DNA of 64,000 bases from Mesorhizobium amorphae CCNWGS0123 (GCF_001686985.1 NZ_CP015318.1:3160001-3224000), one strand, 5' to 3'. Shown: positions 42,619-52,751, numbered from the stretch's first letter. Made by a program: numbers and translations. The notes: a model not told the origin generated them from the sequence alone.

Positions 42619-43944
42619 TCAAACGCGGTAGTAGCGGTTGGCGCGCTTTTCCGCCTCCTCCATCGCCTCCTGCGGCGTCGCCTGGCCGGTCACGGCCTTG
42701 GCGAACATGTCCACCAGCACATAGTCGGCCATGGTCGACGCCGAGGCATAGCCGAGCGGCCCGGCATAGCCGTTGGGGCGCAGCGTCGCCGAGGCCTTGG
42801 CGTAGGCGGCATTGTTCGGATCGGCCGTCCATACCGGATTGTTGTCGAAAGCCTTGAGCGTCTGGCAGCAATAGCCCGCCGACGAGGTGATCCAGTCCGT
42901 CATTTGCGGATCCTCGAACATGAACTGCAGGTAGGCCTTGGCTGCGTTGGGGTAGGGCGTGTAGTCGAAGATGACGGCGGTGGTCACCTGGAACAGTTCG
43001 ACCGCCTTTCCGACCGGGCCGATCGGCAGGTTGGTGGTGCGGATGTCCTTGGCGATTTCAGCCAGTTTCGGATCATTGTCCTTGTTGATCTTGGCGGTGT
43101 TGTAGGCGGAAATGCCATTGGCGATGACGCCGAGTTCGCCGGCCAGGAAGGCACGGTTGTTGTTGACGTCGAGCCAGCTTTCGGTGCCGGGAATGAAGGT
43201 CTTGTAGAGCGCCTGCGCGTACTCGATCGCCTTCAGCGTCTCTGGGCTGTTGATGGTCACCTTGCCGCTCTCGTCGACCATCTGGCCGCCATGGCTCCAC
43301 AGCAGCCAATGCGCGTAGTTGTTGCCGTCGCCGACGCCATGGCCATGGGTGAAGCCGGCTGGATGGCCCTTTGCCTGCAGCGCCTTGCAAAGCTCGAGGA
43401 AGCTCGCCGTGTCCTTCGGAAACTCCGAAAACCCGGCTTCCTTGACCCAGCTTTCCCGATAGACGATGGCGTTGCCGATGGTGGCCAGCGGCAGGCCGAG
43501 GAATTTGCCTTCCCGCGTCGCATACTGCTTCGGTCCGTCGTACCAGCCGCCGTATTTTGTGCCCAGGTATTCACCCAGTTCCGTCACGTCGTGCAGCTTG
43601 TCGGGATACTGGTGCGGGTCGTCGAACCAGACGAACATCAGGTCCGGGCCGGAGCCGACATTGGCAGCCACCGCCGCCTTGGGGCGAATATCCTCCCAGC
43701 TTTCCTTGTCGACGCGAACCTCGACGCCCGTCGCCTCGGTGAACCGCTTGGTGTTTTTCAGCCATTGGTCCTCGTCGCCCTGGACGAAGGGCGACCAGCG
43801 CAGCAGCCTGAGCTTGGCGCCGTCCTCGGGCTTGTACTTCAACCCCTCCTGGGCGAAGGCGGGCGAACCGACGAACCGGCTTCCCAAGGCGCCCGCCGCC
43901 ACACCGGCGGTCGTGCGGATCACGTCACGTCTGGTGAATTTCAT
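42619..43944 (-). CDS. extracellular solute-binding protein with Tat leader
   Basis: 441 residues. The leader KFTRRDVIRTTAGVAAGALG contains a twin-arginine motif, with cleavage expected near AFA-QE (about residue 31). The rest fits the type 2 periplasmic binding fold of family-1 carbohydrate-binding proteins (LRLLRWSPFVQGDEDQWLKN, DLMFVWFDDPHQYPDKLHDV). It delivers an unknown sugar or glycoside to the permeases at 40687-42520. Export through Tat implies folding before transport. Confidence 0.9.
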   Translation of the reverse strand: MKFTRRDVIRTTAGVAAGALGSRFVGSPAFAQEGLKYKPEDGAKLRLLRWSPFVQGDEDQWLKNTKRFTEATGVEVRVDKESWEDIRPKAAVAANVGSGPDLMFVWFDDPHQYPDKLHDVTELGEYLGTKYGGWYDGPKQYATREGKFLGLPLATIGNAIVYRESWVKEAGFSEFPKDTASFLELCKALQAKGHPAGFTHGHGVGDGNNYAHWLLWSHGGQMVDESGKVTINSPETLKAIEYAQALYKTFIPGTESWLDVNNNRAFLAGELGVIANGISAYNTAKINKDNDPKLAEIAKDIRTTNLPIGPVGKAVELFQVTTAVIFDYTPYPNAAKAYLQFMFEDPQMTDWITSSAGYCCQTLKAFDNNPVWTADPNNAAYAKASATLRPNGYAGPLGYASASTMADYVLVDMFAKAVTGQATPQEAMEEAEKRANRYYRV

Positions 43945-43982
43945 GGTCGTTTCCTCCTCTGATTTTCCTCGCTGTATAAGTC

Positions 43983-45065
<1,083 letters not shown>

Positions 45066-45169
45066 TCATTGCTCCTCCCAAACGGTTTCCCGACGCCCCT
45101 GAGGAAACCGTCCCAGTCCCGCCCGCGACAGCCTCCAGTCCCCTCTGGTCACGCGACAGACTCAGCGAC

Positions 45170-45181
45170 GGTAGCGCTACC
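45170..45181. promoter_or_regulatory. LacI-family operator-like palindrome GGTAGCGCTACC
   Basis: A perfect 12-bp palindrome with the central GC typical of LacI-family operators, in the leader of the ABC operon 45065-40687. No LacI gene is adjacent; the regulators at 8001 and 52887, or one outside the window, could act here. Confidence 0.5.
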
Positions 45182-45258
45182 AAACCGGCCTGTAAACCCG
45201 CGCGGCGCCAAGTGCTTAACTTCGTCGTCCGTGTGGTGAATCCGTGTGCGGGCCGATG

Positions 45259-45906
45259 CTAGTCGCCGTTCACAAACCCCAGCACCAGCTGTTGCAAATT
45301 CCCACCCGGCCCAAACTCAACGCGGTCGAAGTCGCGGCTGGCCTGGCGCTGCGCCTGCGAAAGTTCGGAAAGCCTGGTCGTCAGTTCGGTCCTGATCTTC
45401 TTGCAGCCGGGATCGTTGGCGACGGTGAAGCCGACGCTCAGCGCCTCGATCTTTTGCACCATGTCGATGATCTGCCCGCCATGCACCTTTTCATGGGCCG
45501 CGAGGCCGGCGGCGAAGGCATCCCAGCGTTTCTGCAACTCCGTTGGCAGCGGCCCGGCGGGCTTGGGCAGCGTGTAGGTGATGATCAGCTTCGGCCGCGC
45601 CGTTTTGAGCACGCAGGCACCGCCTTCGGGCCGGTAGTCCCTGGTCCAGGTCAGCTTGAAATTGGTATGCGCGATGACGCGGACCTTTTTGCCGACGACG
45701 TCCTTGCCGATGAGCGGTCCGCGCTCGCCGATCGAGGCATAGAGTTCGGGCGCGGTCTGGCCGGAGATGGCGTAGCTGTCGATTTTCTCGACCGGTTTCC
45801 AGTCGGGGGGCTGTGCCGGCCCGGACGGAAGAACGGTCGCAAGCACCTGTGCCGGTATGGACGGCAGAATGGTCGCAAGCAAAAGCAAGAGGATGGCTGG
45901 TTTCAT
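45259..45906 (-). CDS. DUF922-type putative secreted zinc protease
   Basis: 215 residues with a signal peptide (KPAILLLLLATILPSIPAQV). LAAHEKVHGGQIIDMVQKIE supplies the HExxH-like metal-binding helix of DUF922; flanking sequence (SYAISGQTAPELYASIGERG, IITYTLPKP) fits the family, and the C-terminal helix reads AQRQASRDFDRVEFG. A periplasmic protein is inferred. The function of DUF922 proteins is not established. Confidence 0.82.
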   Translation of the reverse strand: MKPAILLLLLATILPSIPAQVLATVLPSGPAQPPDWKPVEKIDSYAISGQTAPELYASIGERGPLIGKDVVGKKVRVIAHTNFKLTWTRDYRPEGGACVLKTARPKLIITYTLPKPAGPLPTELQKRWDAFAAGLAAHEKVHGGQIIDMVQKIEALSVGFTVANDPGCKKIRTELTTRLSELSQAQRQASRDFDRVEFGPGGNLQQLVLGFVNGD

Positions 45907-46009
45907 GCGCCCTCGCGGACTGGGAATGGAGCCCGAGTCAGCGGGCGATTGCCGGCCATCATGCCGGCATATCGATCGCTCTACAAACCTCTAGACGACT
46001 AGCTGGTTG

Positions 46010-46315
46010 CTAGTCGCTCGCCAGCTTTGCCAACGAGGGGCAGTGCGGACGGGCGCCGACCGGGACGATCTCATAGCCGGCGGCGATCAATTGGAGTTTC
46101 ATCTCGTCGAAATGCCGCTTTGAGCCGCTGACGATCGATTCAGGCGTATAGTCCCAGCCATTGCGGGCTGCACTGGCCAGGAGGTCGGCATAGAGGCGCA
46201 TGCTGGTGATTTTCACGTTCGATTCCAGCAATTGCCTGCATCCGCTTGCGAATGACGGCGACGCGGAAGAAAAACCCAGGATCGCGCATGCCAGCACTAT
46301 GGAAACACGTCGCAT
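46010..46315 (-). CDS. small secreted protein, unknown function
   Basis: 101 residues from the ATG at 46315, with GGAGG 5 bases upstream; the longer frame to 46498 lacks this. There is a clear signal peptide RRVSIVLACAILGFSSASPS with cleavage near FAS. The mature region has two cysteines (GCRQLLES and RPHCPSLAKL) that could form a disulfide, and a helical middle. No family is recognised. Confidence 0.7.
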   Translation of the reverse strand: MRRVSIVLACAILGFSSASPSFASGCRQLLESNVKITSMRLYADLLASAARNGWDYTPESIVSGSKRHFDEMKLQLIAAGYEIVPVGARPHCPSLAKLASD

Positions 46316-46472
46316 GGAAACCTCCCTTGATTGCAGCCTGTTGCTGCAAGGGAGTTTGCGCCCTGTGCGCCCGCGGCGGGATCGGCCAGATGCGGTGTTT
46401 TGGGTCCTGCATTTGTAGTATTTTGCCGCGGCAGGCGTTGATAAGGTGCCTGTCCGCGGGCAGGGGATCGGC

Positions 46473-47912
46473 ATGAACCACAACGCGACACCGGCCACGT
46501 CTTCACCGTCCTCGCCGGCGCTGTCCGAGCGCGAGCGTGCGGTGGCGGAGAAATTCGCGGCCGGCCTGACCTATCGCGAGATCGGCGAGGCGCTGTTCAT
46601 CGCGCCGTCGACGGTGCGCACCCATCTCGCCGCGATCTATGAAAAGCTCGGCGTCCGCAACAAGGTGGCGCTTGCCGCGCATGTCAACCGCGCCGCGGGC
46701 GTGGACGTGCCGTCGCCCTTGCCTGGCGCCCCGCCGGTGCTCGCCATATTCCCGATCGAATGTCTTAACTCGGAGGATCGCTGGCGCCGCTTTGCCGATG
46801 GCCTGTCGTCTGACATCACCATCGACCTGGGGCGCTACGCGGATCTGCCGGTGATCGCCTTCCACACCATGAAATCGCTGGGCAGCAAGCCCGCCGATTT
46901 CGTGGCCGATGGCAAGGCGCTGGGCGCCACCTATATCGTGTCGGGCCAGCTGCGCGCCGACGACACTCGCATCCGGCTGACCATGGAGCTCGCCGATGCG
47001 AGGAACGGCGTCAGCCTGTGGAGCGAGCGCTACGATCGTCCGGTCGAGGACATCTTCGCGCTGCAGGACAGTCTGACCGAAACCGTCATCAATGTGCTCG
47101 CCGGCTGTTTTGGAACGATCGCCACGATCGGGCGCAACGCGGTTCGCCGCAAGCCGCCGGCCAGCCTGCGCGCCTTTGATCTTTATCTGCTGGGCGTCGA
47201 GCAGCACAACACCTTCAGCCGCGCCGGCAACGCGGAAGCGATCCGGTTGTTTTCACGCGCGCTGGAGCTCGACCCGACCCTGGTCAGGGCATGGACCGAA
47301 CTCGCCTACGCCTATTCGATCGAAGCCGGCAACTGTTTTGGCCGCGATCCCAAGGGATCGATCGAGAAATGGCGCGCGGCGGTCGAAAATGCGATCCGGC
47401 TCGACCCGACTGACAGCAGCGCGTGCATCTGCTTTGGCGATCTCATGGGATGCCTCGGCGACTTCGACGCGGCCGAGCGCGCCTACCAACGAGCCTACCA
47501 GTACGGCTCCAACCATGCCGACACGCTGGCGCTGCTTTCCGGCAGCAAGGCGCTGGTCGCCGGCGATCCGGCCGAGGCGATCCCGCTCATCGAGCGCGCC
47601 ATGCGCCTCAACCCGCTCGCCCCGCCCTGGTATTTCGGCATGCAGGGCCGGGTCCTGTTCTGCGCCGGCAGGCACCGGGAAGCCATCGCGGCACTGCGCA
47701 GAAGCTCGCCGGATTCCCCCAATGTGCTGATGTTCCTGGCGTTGGCGCACGCGGCGGCGGGTGAGGACGCCGAGGTGGCCGGATTCGTGGCCCGGCTGCG
47801 TGCCGAGTTTCCCGACTTCTCGGTCGAGGGCTTCATCTCGGGCTATCCCGTGACCAACCCGGATGCCGTCAAGGCCATCCGCGAAGCCGCGAGGCTGGCT
47901 GAGCTGGGCTAG
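46473..47912 (+). CDS. LuxR-type HTH protein with TolB-like and TPR regions
   Basis: 479 residues from the ATG at 46473. The N-terminal HTH (about 15-75) is LuxR/GerE-type: LSERERAVAEKFAAGLTYRE, APSTVRTHLAAIYEKLGVRN. Residues about 85-200 look like the TolB-like N-terminal module found with cyclase/TPR regulators (PVLAIFPIECLNSEDRWRRF). Residues about 225-440 hold TPR units. There is no autoinducer-binding domain, so it is not a quorum-sensing LuxR. A transcription factor sensing through protein contacts is inferred. Confidence 0.82.
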   Translation: MNHNATPATSSPSSPALSERERAVAEKFAAGLTYREIGEALFIAPSTVRTHLAAIYEKLGVRNKVALAAHVNRAAGVDVPSPLPGAPPVLAIFPIECLNSEDRWRRFADGLSSDITIDLGRYADLPVIAFHTMKSLGSKPADFVADGKALGATYIVSGQLRADDTRIRLTMELADARNGVSLWSERYDRPVEDIFALQDSLTETVINVLAGCFGTIATIGRNAVRRKPPASLRAFDLYLLGVEQHNTFSRAGNAEAIRLFSRALELDPTLVRAWTELAYAYSIEAGNCFGRDPKGSIEKWRAAVENAIRLDPTDSSACICFGDLMGCLGDFDAAERAYQRAYQYGSNHADTLALLSGSKALVAGDPAEAIPLIERAMRLNPLAPPWYFGMQGRVLFCAGRHREAIAALRRSSPDSPNVLMFLALAHAAAGEDAEVAGFVARLRAEFPDFSVEGFISGYPVTNPDAVKAIREAARLAELG

Positions 47913-47926
47913 GCCGGTGAAGCTGC

Positions 47927-47953
47927 CAATCTCCCCTCTTGCCGGGGAGATTG
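47927..47953 (+). terminator. CAATCTCCCC/GGGGAGATTG stem-loop
   Basis: A perfect 10-bp stem with a 7-base loop, 15 bases after the LuxR/TPR stop codon. It belongs to the intergenic hairpin type also present at 7919. It is a likely transcript end before the flavoprotein gene. Confidence 0.6.
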
Positions 47954-48008
47954 CGCGTTCGACCGCTTTGCGCATAGCCTCGGCCCAGCCTGGCGGGAGG
48001 AGAATCGC

Positions 48009-49109
48009 TTGGACACCAATGTCGTCATTGTCGGCGCCGGGCCGGCGGGTCTTGCCGTTGGCGCCTGCCTGAGGCGGGCGGGCGTGGATTTCATCATCCT
48101 CGAAAGAGCCCATGAGGTGGCGTCGGCCTGGCGCCGCCACTACCGGCCGCTGCATCTGCACACGGTGAAGTCGTTCTCCTCGCTGCCCTTCGTGCCGTTC
48201 CCGCGCGATCATCCGCGCTATGTGCCGCGCGAAAAAGTGGTCGCCTATCTCGACGCCTATGCCGAGCGCTTCGAGCTCCGGCCGCGCTTCGGCGAGACGG
48301 TGACGACGATCCGGCGCGAGAATGGCGGCTTTGTCGTCGAGACCGGATCGGACAGGCTGACATCGCGCCACGTCGTCATCGCCACCGGCAACAATGCCGA
48401 GCCGATCGTTCCGAGCCTTGCAGGCATCGAGGCTTTCAAAGGCAGGATCCTGCACAGCGCCGACTATACTGAAGCTGCACCCTTTGTCGGCCAAAAAGTG
48501 CTGATCGTCGGCATGGGCAACACCGGTGCCGAGATCGCGCTCGACCTTGCCGAATCTGGCGCCCATCCGACGCTGTCGGTGCGCAAGGGCGTCCATATCG
48601 TGCCGCGGCAATTGTTCGGCGTGCCGATCCAGATGGTCGGCATCGCCAGCCGGCCGATGCCGCAGGCGCTGAACGACTGGATGTTCCCGATCATCCTCGA
48701 CTTCGCACTCGGCAAGCTCGAAAAGTACGGCATCGTCAGGCCGAGAGAGGGCATCCTCAAGCAGGTCGACGCCGGGCGCATCCCGGTCATCGATGTCGGC
48801 ACGGTGGCGGCGATCAAGTCGGGCAAGATCAGCATAGCACCCGATATCGCCGGCTTCACCGAGCATGGCGCCTCCTTCACCGATGGGCGGCGGGAGGCGT
48901 TCGAGGCCGTCATCCTCGCCACCGGCTACCGGCCGGCCTACGACAAATTCCTCCCGGCGGAGCTGCGGCCGGCCAAAAGCGGCGTCAACCCACGCGCCTC
49001 CGAACTCGGCCTCTATCTGGTCGGCTTCCACAATCCGGTCACCGGCCTGCTCAGGGAAATCGGCCGCGAGGCGACCGCGGTTGTTGCCGACATCGAACGG
49101 CGCGGCTGA
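48009..49109 (+). CDS. FAD/NAD(P)-binding oxidoreductase, flavin monooxygenase-like
   Basis: 366 residues from TTG 48009, with GGAGG 8 bases upstream. Two Rossmann motifs are present: VVIVGAGPAGLAVG (FAD, residues 5-18) and VLIVGMGNTGAEIALDL (NADPH, about 164-180). FKGRILHSADYTE resembles the FMO/Baeyer-Villiger linker signature, and ILATGYRPAYD is the typical C-terminal ATG motif. It fits the CzcO/YUC-like single-component group. Substrate unknown. Confidence 0.87.
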   Translation: MDTNVVIVGAGPAGLAVGACLRRAGVDFIILERAHEVASAWRRHYRPLHLHTVKSFSSLPFVPFPRDHPRYVPREKVVAYLDAYAERFELRPRFGETVTTIRRENGGFVVETGSDRLTSRHVVIATGNNAEPIVPSLAGIEAFKGRILHSADYTEAAPFVGQKVLIVGMGNTGAEIALDLAESGAHPTLSVRKGVHIVPRQLFGVPIQMVGIASRPMPQALNDWMFPIILDFALGKLEKYGIVRPREGILKQVDAGRIPVIDVGTVAAIKSGKISIAPDIAGFTEHGASFTDGRREAFEAVILATGYRPAYDKFLPAELRPAKSGVNPRASELGLYLVGFHNPVTGLLREIGREATAVVADIERRG

Positions 49110-49222
49110 GGCGCCGGCAAGCCTGCCAGGTTGGTCCGGAACGACTGCGCTCATGAACGTCGGTGGCATTATCTACAACGCCGCCAGTTCCTGAAATGCC
49201 GAAAGCACGGGAAGTGAACAAG

Positions 49223-49242
49223 ACCTGTACGTGAGTACAGGT
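49223..49242. promoter_or_regulatory. lux-box-like 20-bp dyad
   Basis: ACCTGTACGTGAGTACAGGT is a perfect 8-bp inverted repeat with a 4-base spacer. It agrees at 16 of 20 positions with the classical Vibrio fischeri lux box ACCTGTAGGATCGTACAGGT. A TATAAT hexamer follows at 49245-49250. It lies 186 bases before the polyol-binding protein gene, in a 318-base gap with no other gene. No luxI or autoinducer-binding luxR is in the window; other dimeric regulators such as GntR types could use such a site. Confidence 0.5.
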
Positions 49243-49427
49243 TATATAATACCCGTGAAAAGTTCAAATGCGAACATTGCAAGCGGCTGCATCGCAACCA
49301 TGGAGCGAGCTCCAGAAATCGTGAAGGGCGGATCACACCCTGCCGCGCTTGACTCGCCTTTCCCTTGGCGCAATAGATATAGACGCATGTTCAGTTCTAC
49401 ATGCGCATTCGTAAAGGAGGAGACGAC

Positions 49428-50747
49428 ATGCCAACGGGTAAATCTATCGGAATGCTCGCCGTATCGGTCGCCGTGTCGGCGTTGACGGCAAGTGCCGCGC
49501 TGTCCGAGGAGATCACGGTCGCAACGGTCAACAATGGCGACATGATCATCATGCAGAAGCTGTCGCCGGAATGGGAGAAAGCGACCGGCAACAAGGTCAA
49601 TTGGGTGGTACTCGAGGAGAATGTGCTGCGCGAACGGGTCACCACCGACATCGCGACCAAGGCCGGCCAGTTCGACGTGCTGACAATCGGCGGCTATGAG
49701 ACGCCGATCTGGGGCAAGAGCGGCTGGCTGATGCCACTCGACGATCTCGGCGACGACTACGACTATGCCGATCTGATCGCGCCGGTCCGCAGTGGCCTGA
49801 CCGTCGACGGCAAGCTCTACGCCGTGCCTTTCTATGCCGAAAGCTCGTTCACGCTTTACCGCAAGGATCTGTTCGACGCCGCCGGCCTGAAGATGCCGGA
49901 GCAGCCGACCTACGACCAGATCACCGAGTTCGCCGACAAGCTCACCGACAAGTCGAAGGAACAGTATGGGCTGTGCCTGCGCGGCAAGCCGGGCTGGGGC
50001 GAAAACATGGCCTTCCTCGGCACGCTGGTGAACACGTTCGGCGGCCGCTGGTTCGACATGGACTGGAAGCCGCAGATCAATTCGCCCGAGTGGAAGAAGG
50101 CGATCGGCTGGTATGTCGACACGATGAAGAAGGACGGGCCTCCGGGAATAAGCTCCAACGGCTTCAACGAGAACCAGACGCTGTTCGCCTCCGGCCATTG
50201 CGCCATGTGGATCGACGCCACTTCCGCCGCGGGTCGCGTCTATGATCCCAAGCAAAGCCAGGTCGCCGACAAGGTCGCTTTCGCCAAGGCGCCGGTGGCG
50301 GTCACGCCCAATGGCTCGTCCTGGGGTTGGGCATGGAGCCTGGCCATCCCGGCGACGTCGACCAAGGCCGACGCGGCAAAATCCTTCGTCAAATGGGCGA
50401 CCTCGAAAGCCTATGTCCAGCGCGTCGGCGAGACCGAAGGCTGGGTCGCCGCCCCTCCGGGAACGCGCAAGTCCACCTACGCCAGCCCGGACTACCAGAA
50501 GGCAGCGCCCTTCGCCGCGACGGTCCTTTCGGCGATCGAATCCGCCGATCCGACCAAGCAGACCAAGGATCCGGTGCCCTATACCGGCATCCAGTTCGTC
50601 GCCATCCCCGAATTCCAGGGCATCGGCACCGAGGTAGGCCAGGCGATCGCCGCCGCGGTGACCGGCCAGAAGTCGGTCGATGACGTGCTCGCTGGCGCCC
50701 AGACCGAGGTGGAGCGGACGATGACGGAGGCGGGCTACATCAAGTAG
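49428..50747 (+). CDS. extracellular solute-binding protein, sorbitol/mannitol (SmoE-like) type
   Basis: 439 residues from the ATG at 49428, with GGAGGAG upstream. It has a signal peptide (about 1-26) and a mature start EEITVATVNNGDMIIMQKL. The sequence strongly recalls the polyol-binding SmoE family: WVVLEENVLRERVTTDIATK, GGYETPIWGKSGWLMPLDDL, YAVPFYAESSFTLYRKDL. The SDR and zinc dehydrogenase genes that follow are typical polyol enzymes. No permease or ATPase gene follows, which is unusual for a Smo-type locus, so it must use a transporter encoded elsewhere. Confidence 0.9.
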   Translation: MPTGKSIGMLAVSVAVSALTASAALSEEITVATVNNGDMIIMQKLSPEWEKATGNKVNWVVLEENVLRERVTTDIATKAGQFDVLTIGGYETPIWGKSGWLMPLDDLGDDYDYADLIAPVRSGLTVDGKLYAVPFYAESSFTLYRKDLFDAAGLKMPEQPTYDQITEFADKLTDKSKEQYGLCLRGKPGWGENMAFLGTLVNTFGGRWFDMDWKPQINSPEWKKAIGWYVDTMKKDGPPGISSNGFNENQTLFASGHCAMWIDATSAAGRVYDPKQSQVADKVAFAKAPVAVTPNGSSWGWAWSLAIPATSTKADAAKSFVKWATSKAYVQRVGETEGWVAAPPGTRKSTYASPDYQKAAPFAATVLSAIESADPTKQTKDPVPYTGIQFVAIPEFQGIGTEVGQAIAAAVTGQKSVDDVLAGAQTEVERTMTEAGYIK

Positions 50748-50898
50748 TCGGGCTCGAGCCTAAAAGCCAGGCGGCGGAGCGTGTGCCGCCTCCTGGCGAT
50801 CCCGGCCTGTAAGACCTCCCGTTGCAGCAGGCCTGGAGGATGCACGGACCCGCCAAGGCAGGTCCGTGCGTTCCCCAAAGCAATTCCAGGAAATGCAT

Positions 50899-50927
50899 AA
50901 CGCTACTCGGATAGCGTTTTCGAAAAC
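50899..50927. promoter_or_regulatory. overlapping dyads AACGCTA/TAGCGTT and GTTTTCGAAAAC
   Basis: Two inverted repeats sit side by side 20 bases before the SDR start: AACGCTA-CTCGGA-TAGCGTT (50899-50918) and the perfect palindrome GTTTTCGAAAAC (50916-50927). The second has the central CG of LacI-family operators and is a plausible site for the LacI regulator at 52887. Confidence 0.5.
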
Positions 50928-50946
50928 TCGTGAATTGGAATCTGAA

Positions 50947-51717
50947 ATGAGACTGAAGAACAAGATTGCCCTCATCACCGGCGGCGCGCGCGGCATTGGC
51001 CTCGGCTTCGCGCAGGCCTATGCGCGAGAAGGCGCCAGGGTGGTGATTGCCGATATCGACATCGAGCGCGCGACGCGGGCGGCTGCCGCGATCGGCGTGT
51101 CGGCCAGCGCCGTCAAGCTCGACGTCACCGACCTTGCGGCGATCGACAGCGTCGTGACGGAAATCGACCGCGAGTTCGGCGGCATCGACATCCTCGTCAA
51201 CAACGCCGCCATCTTCGACATGGCGCCGATCACCGACATCACCGAAGCAAGCTATGACCGCGTCTTCGACATCAATCTCAAGGCGCCGCTGTTCATGATG
51301 AAGGCGGTCGCCAATGTGATGATCGCGCGCGGCCGCGGCGGCAAGATCATCAACATGGCGAGCCAGGCAGGCCGCCGTGGCGAGGCGCTGGTGACGCTCT
51401 ACTGTGCTTCCAAGGCGGCGATCATCTCGGCGACGCAGTCGGCGGCGCTGGCGCTGGTCAAGCACGGCATCAACGTCAATGCGATCGCGCCCGGCGTCGT
51501 CGACGGCGAGCACTGGGATGTCGTCGACGCGCATTTCGCCCGCTGGGAAGGTTTGAAGCCCGGTGAGAAGAAGGCCGCCGTCGCCAAGTCCGTTCCGATC
51601 GGCCGCTTCGCGCAGCCAGAAGATATTGCCGGGCTCGCCGTGTTCCTGGCCTCGTCCGACAGCGACTACATCCTGGCGCAGACCTACAATGTCGACGGCG
51701 GCAACTGGATGAGCTGA
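50947..51717 (+). CDS. SDR-family polyol (sorbitol/L-iditol-like) dehydrogenase
   Basis: 256 residues from the ATG at 50947. Classical SDR features are all present: TGGARGIG cofactor loop (about 11-18), DIDIER for cofactor choice, NNAA, catalytic Ser in INMASQAGRRGEA, and Y-C-A-S-K. VDGGNWMS closes the fold. Similarity to SmoS-type sorbitol dehydrogenases and the SmoE-like neighbour suggest oxidation of a hexitol or pentitol to a ketose. Confidence 0.88.
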   Translation: MRLKNKIALITGGARGIGLGFAQAYAREGARVVIADIDIERATRAAAAIGVSASAVKLDVTDLAAIDSVVTEIDREFGGIDILVNNAAIFDMAPITDITEASYDRVFDINLKAPLFMMKAVANVMIARGRGGKIINMASQAGRRGEALVTLYCASKAAIISATQSAALALVKHGINVNAIAPGVVDGEHWDVVDAHFARWEGLKPGEKKAAVAKSVPIGRFAQPEDIAGLAVFLASSDSDYILAQTYNVDGGNWMS

Positions 51718-51743
51718 GGCCGCGTCCCCAAGGGGAGACCGAA

Positions 51744-52751
51744 ATGAAGGCCATTCGATTTGCCGCCGCCGGCGTCGCCGGCATGGCAGAGATGGAGATG
51801 CCCGGGATAAAGCCCGGACACGCTCTGGTGCGGGTCCGCGCGGCCGGGCTTTGCCATACCGACATCGAGGTTTTGCACGGCCGCTACGGGGAGGGGGCGT
51901 TTCCGCTGGTCCCCGGCCACGAATATGCCGGGACGGTCGAGGCGGTCGCCGACGATGTCACCGTCGTCAGGCCCGGTGACCGGGTTGCCGTCGATCCCAA
52001 CATTTCGTGCGGGCAATGCCCTGCCTGCCGGAAGGGCCTGACCAATCTGTGCGTCGGGCTGAAGGCCTATGGCGTGACCGAGAATGGCGGCTTCGCCGAG
52101 TTCAGCCTGGTTGCCGTCGACCATCTGCACGGGATTGGCGATCTCGCTTTCGACACGGCGGCGCTGGCCGAGCCGCTCGCTTGCGTCCTCAACGGCCTCG
52201 GCGCCGCCGGGCTCGACGCCGGCAGGCCCGGCAATGCGCTGGTCTTCGGCGCCGGCCCGATCGGTCTGCTGCTTGCGCTGTCGCTCAAAGCCAAGGGAGT
52301 GCGAAGCGTGGCGGTCGCCGACATCAGCGAGCCGCGGCTTGCCTTCGCCGAGGCGCTCGGGCTGCAGCCGTTCGTGTCCGGATCGCAGGACCTCGCCGCA
52401 AAAGCGCGCGGCTTCGATTTCGTCGCCGACGCCACCGGTGTCGCCAAGGTGGTCGAAGGCATGATCGGTTTCACCGCCGATGGCGGCACGGCACTCATCT
52501 TCGGCGTTTGCGCGCCCGATGCCCGGATATCGCTCGCTCCGTTCGAGATCTTCCGCCGGCAGATCAGGCTGGCGGGGTCGCATTCGCTGAACCGCAACAT
52601 CCCGCAGGCGCTCGACATTCTGAGCCGCGACGACGGCACGATGGCGCGGCTGGTCAGCCATCGCTTGCCGATTGCCGAAGTGTTGCCGTTCTTCGCCAAG
52701 GGCAGCGGCGACCCGACGACGATGAAAGTACAGTTTTGCGCGGACGCCTGA
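51744..52751 (+). CDS. zinc-dependent alcohol/polyol dehydrogenase (MDR family)
   Basis: 335 residues, 26 bases after the SDR stop. Zinc-site motifs are seen: catalytic Cys in AAGLCHTD, GHEYAG, and the structural zinc cysteines C-x2-C-x2-C-x7-C in ISCGQCPACRKGLTNLC. The cofactor loop reads VFGAGPIGLL. This is the sorbitol/arabinitol/threonine dehydrogenase branch. A second polyol oxidation step or alternative substrate is inferred. Confidence 0.9.
   Translation: MKAIRFAAAGVAGMAEMEMPGIKPGHALVRVRAAGLCHTDIEVLHGRYGEGAFPLVPGHEYAGTVEAVADDVTVVRPGDRVAVDPNISCGQCPACRKGLTNLCVGLKAYGVTENGGFAEFSLVAVDHLHGIGDLAFDTAALAEPLACVLNGLGAAGLDAGRPGNALVFGAGPIGLLLALSLKAKGVRSVAVADISEPRLAFAEALGLQPFVSGSQDLAAKARGFDFVADATGVAKVVEGMIGFTADGGTALIFGVCAPDARISLAPFEIFRRQIRLAGSHSLNRNIPQALDILSRDDGTMARLVSHRLPIAEVLPFFAKGSGDPTTMKVQFCADA

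Noticed and set aside
46473..47912. LuxR-type gene as a quorum-sensing receptor for the dyad at 49223
   Set aside because: Only the GerE-type HTH is shared with LuxR; the autoinducer-binding domain is absent, and the rest is TolB-like and TPR.
47253..49169. 638-codon open frame on the minus strand opposite the LuxR/TPR and flavoprotein genes
   Set aside because: Covers two real genes and an intergenic hairpin; no recognisable protein.
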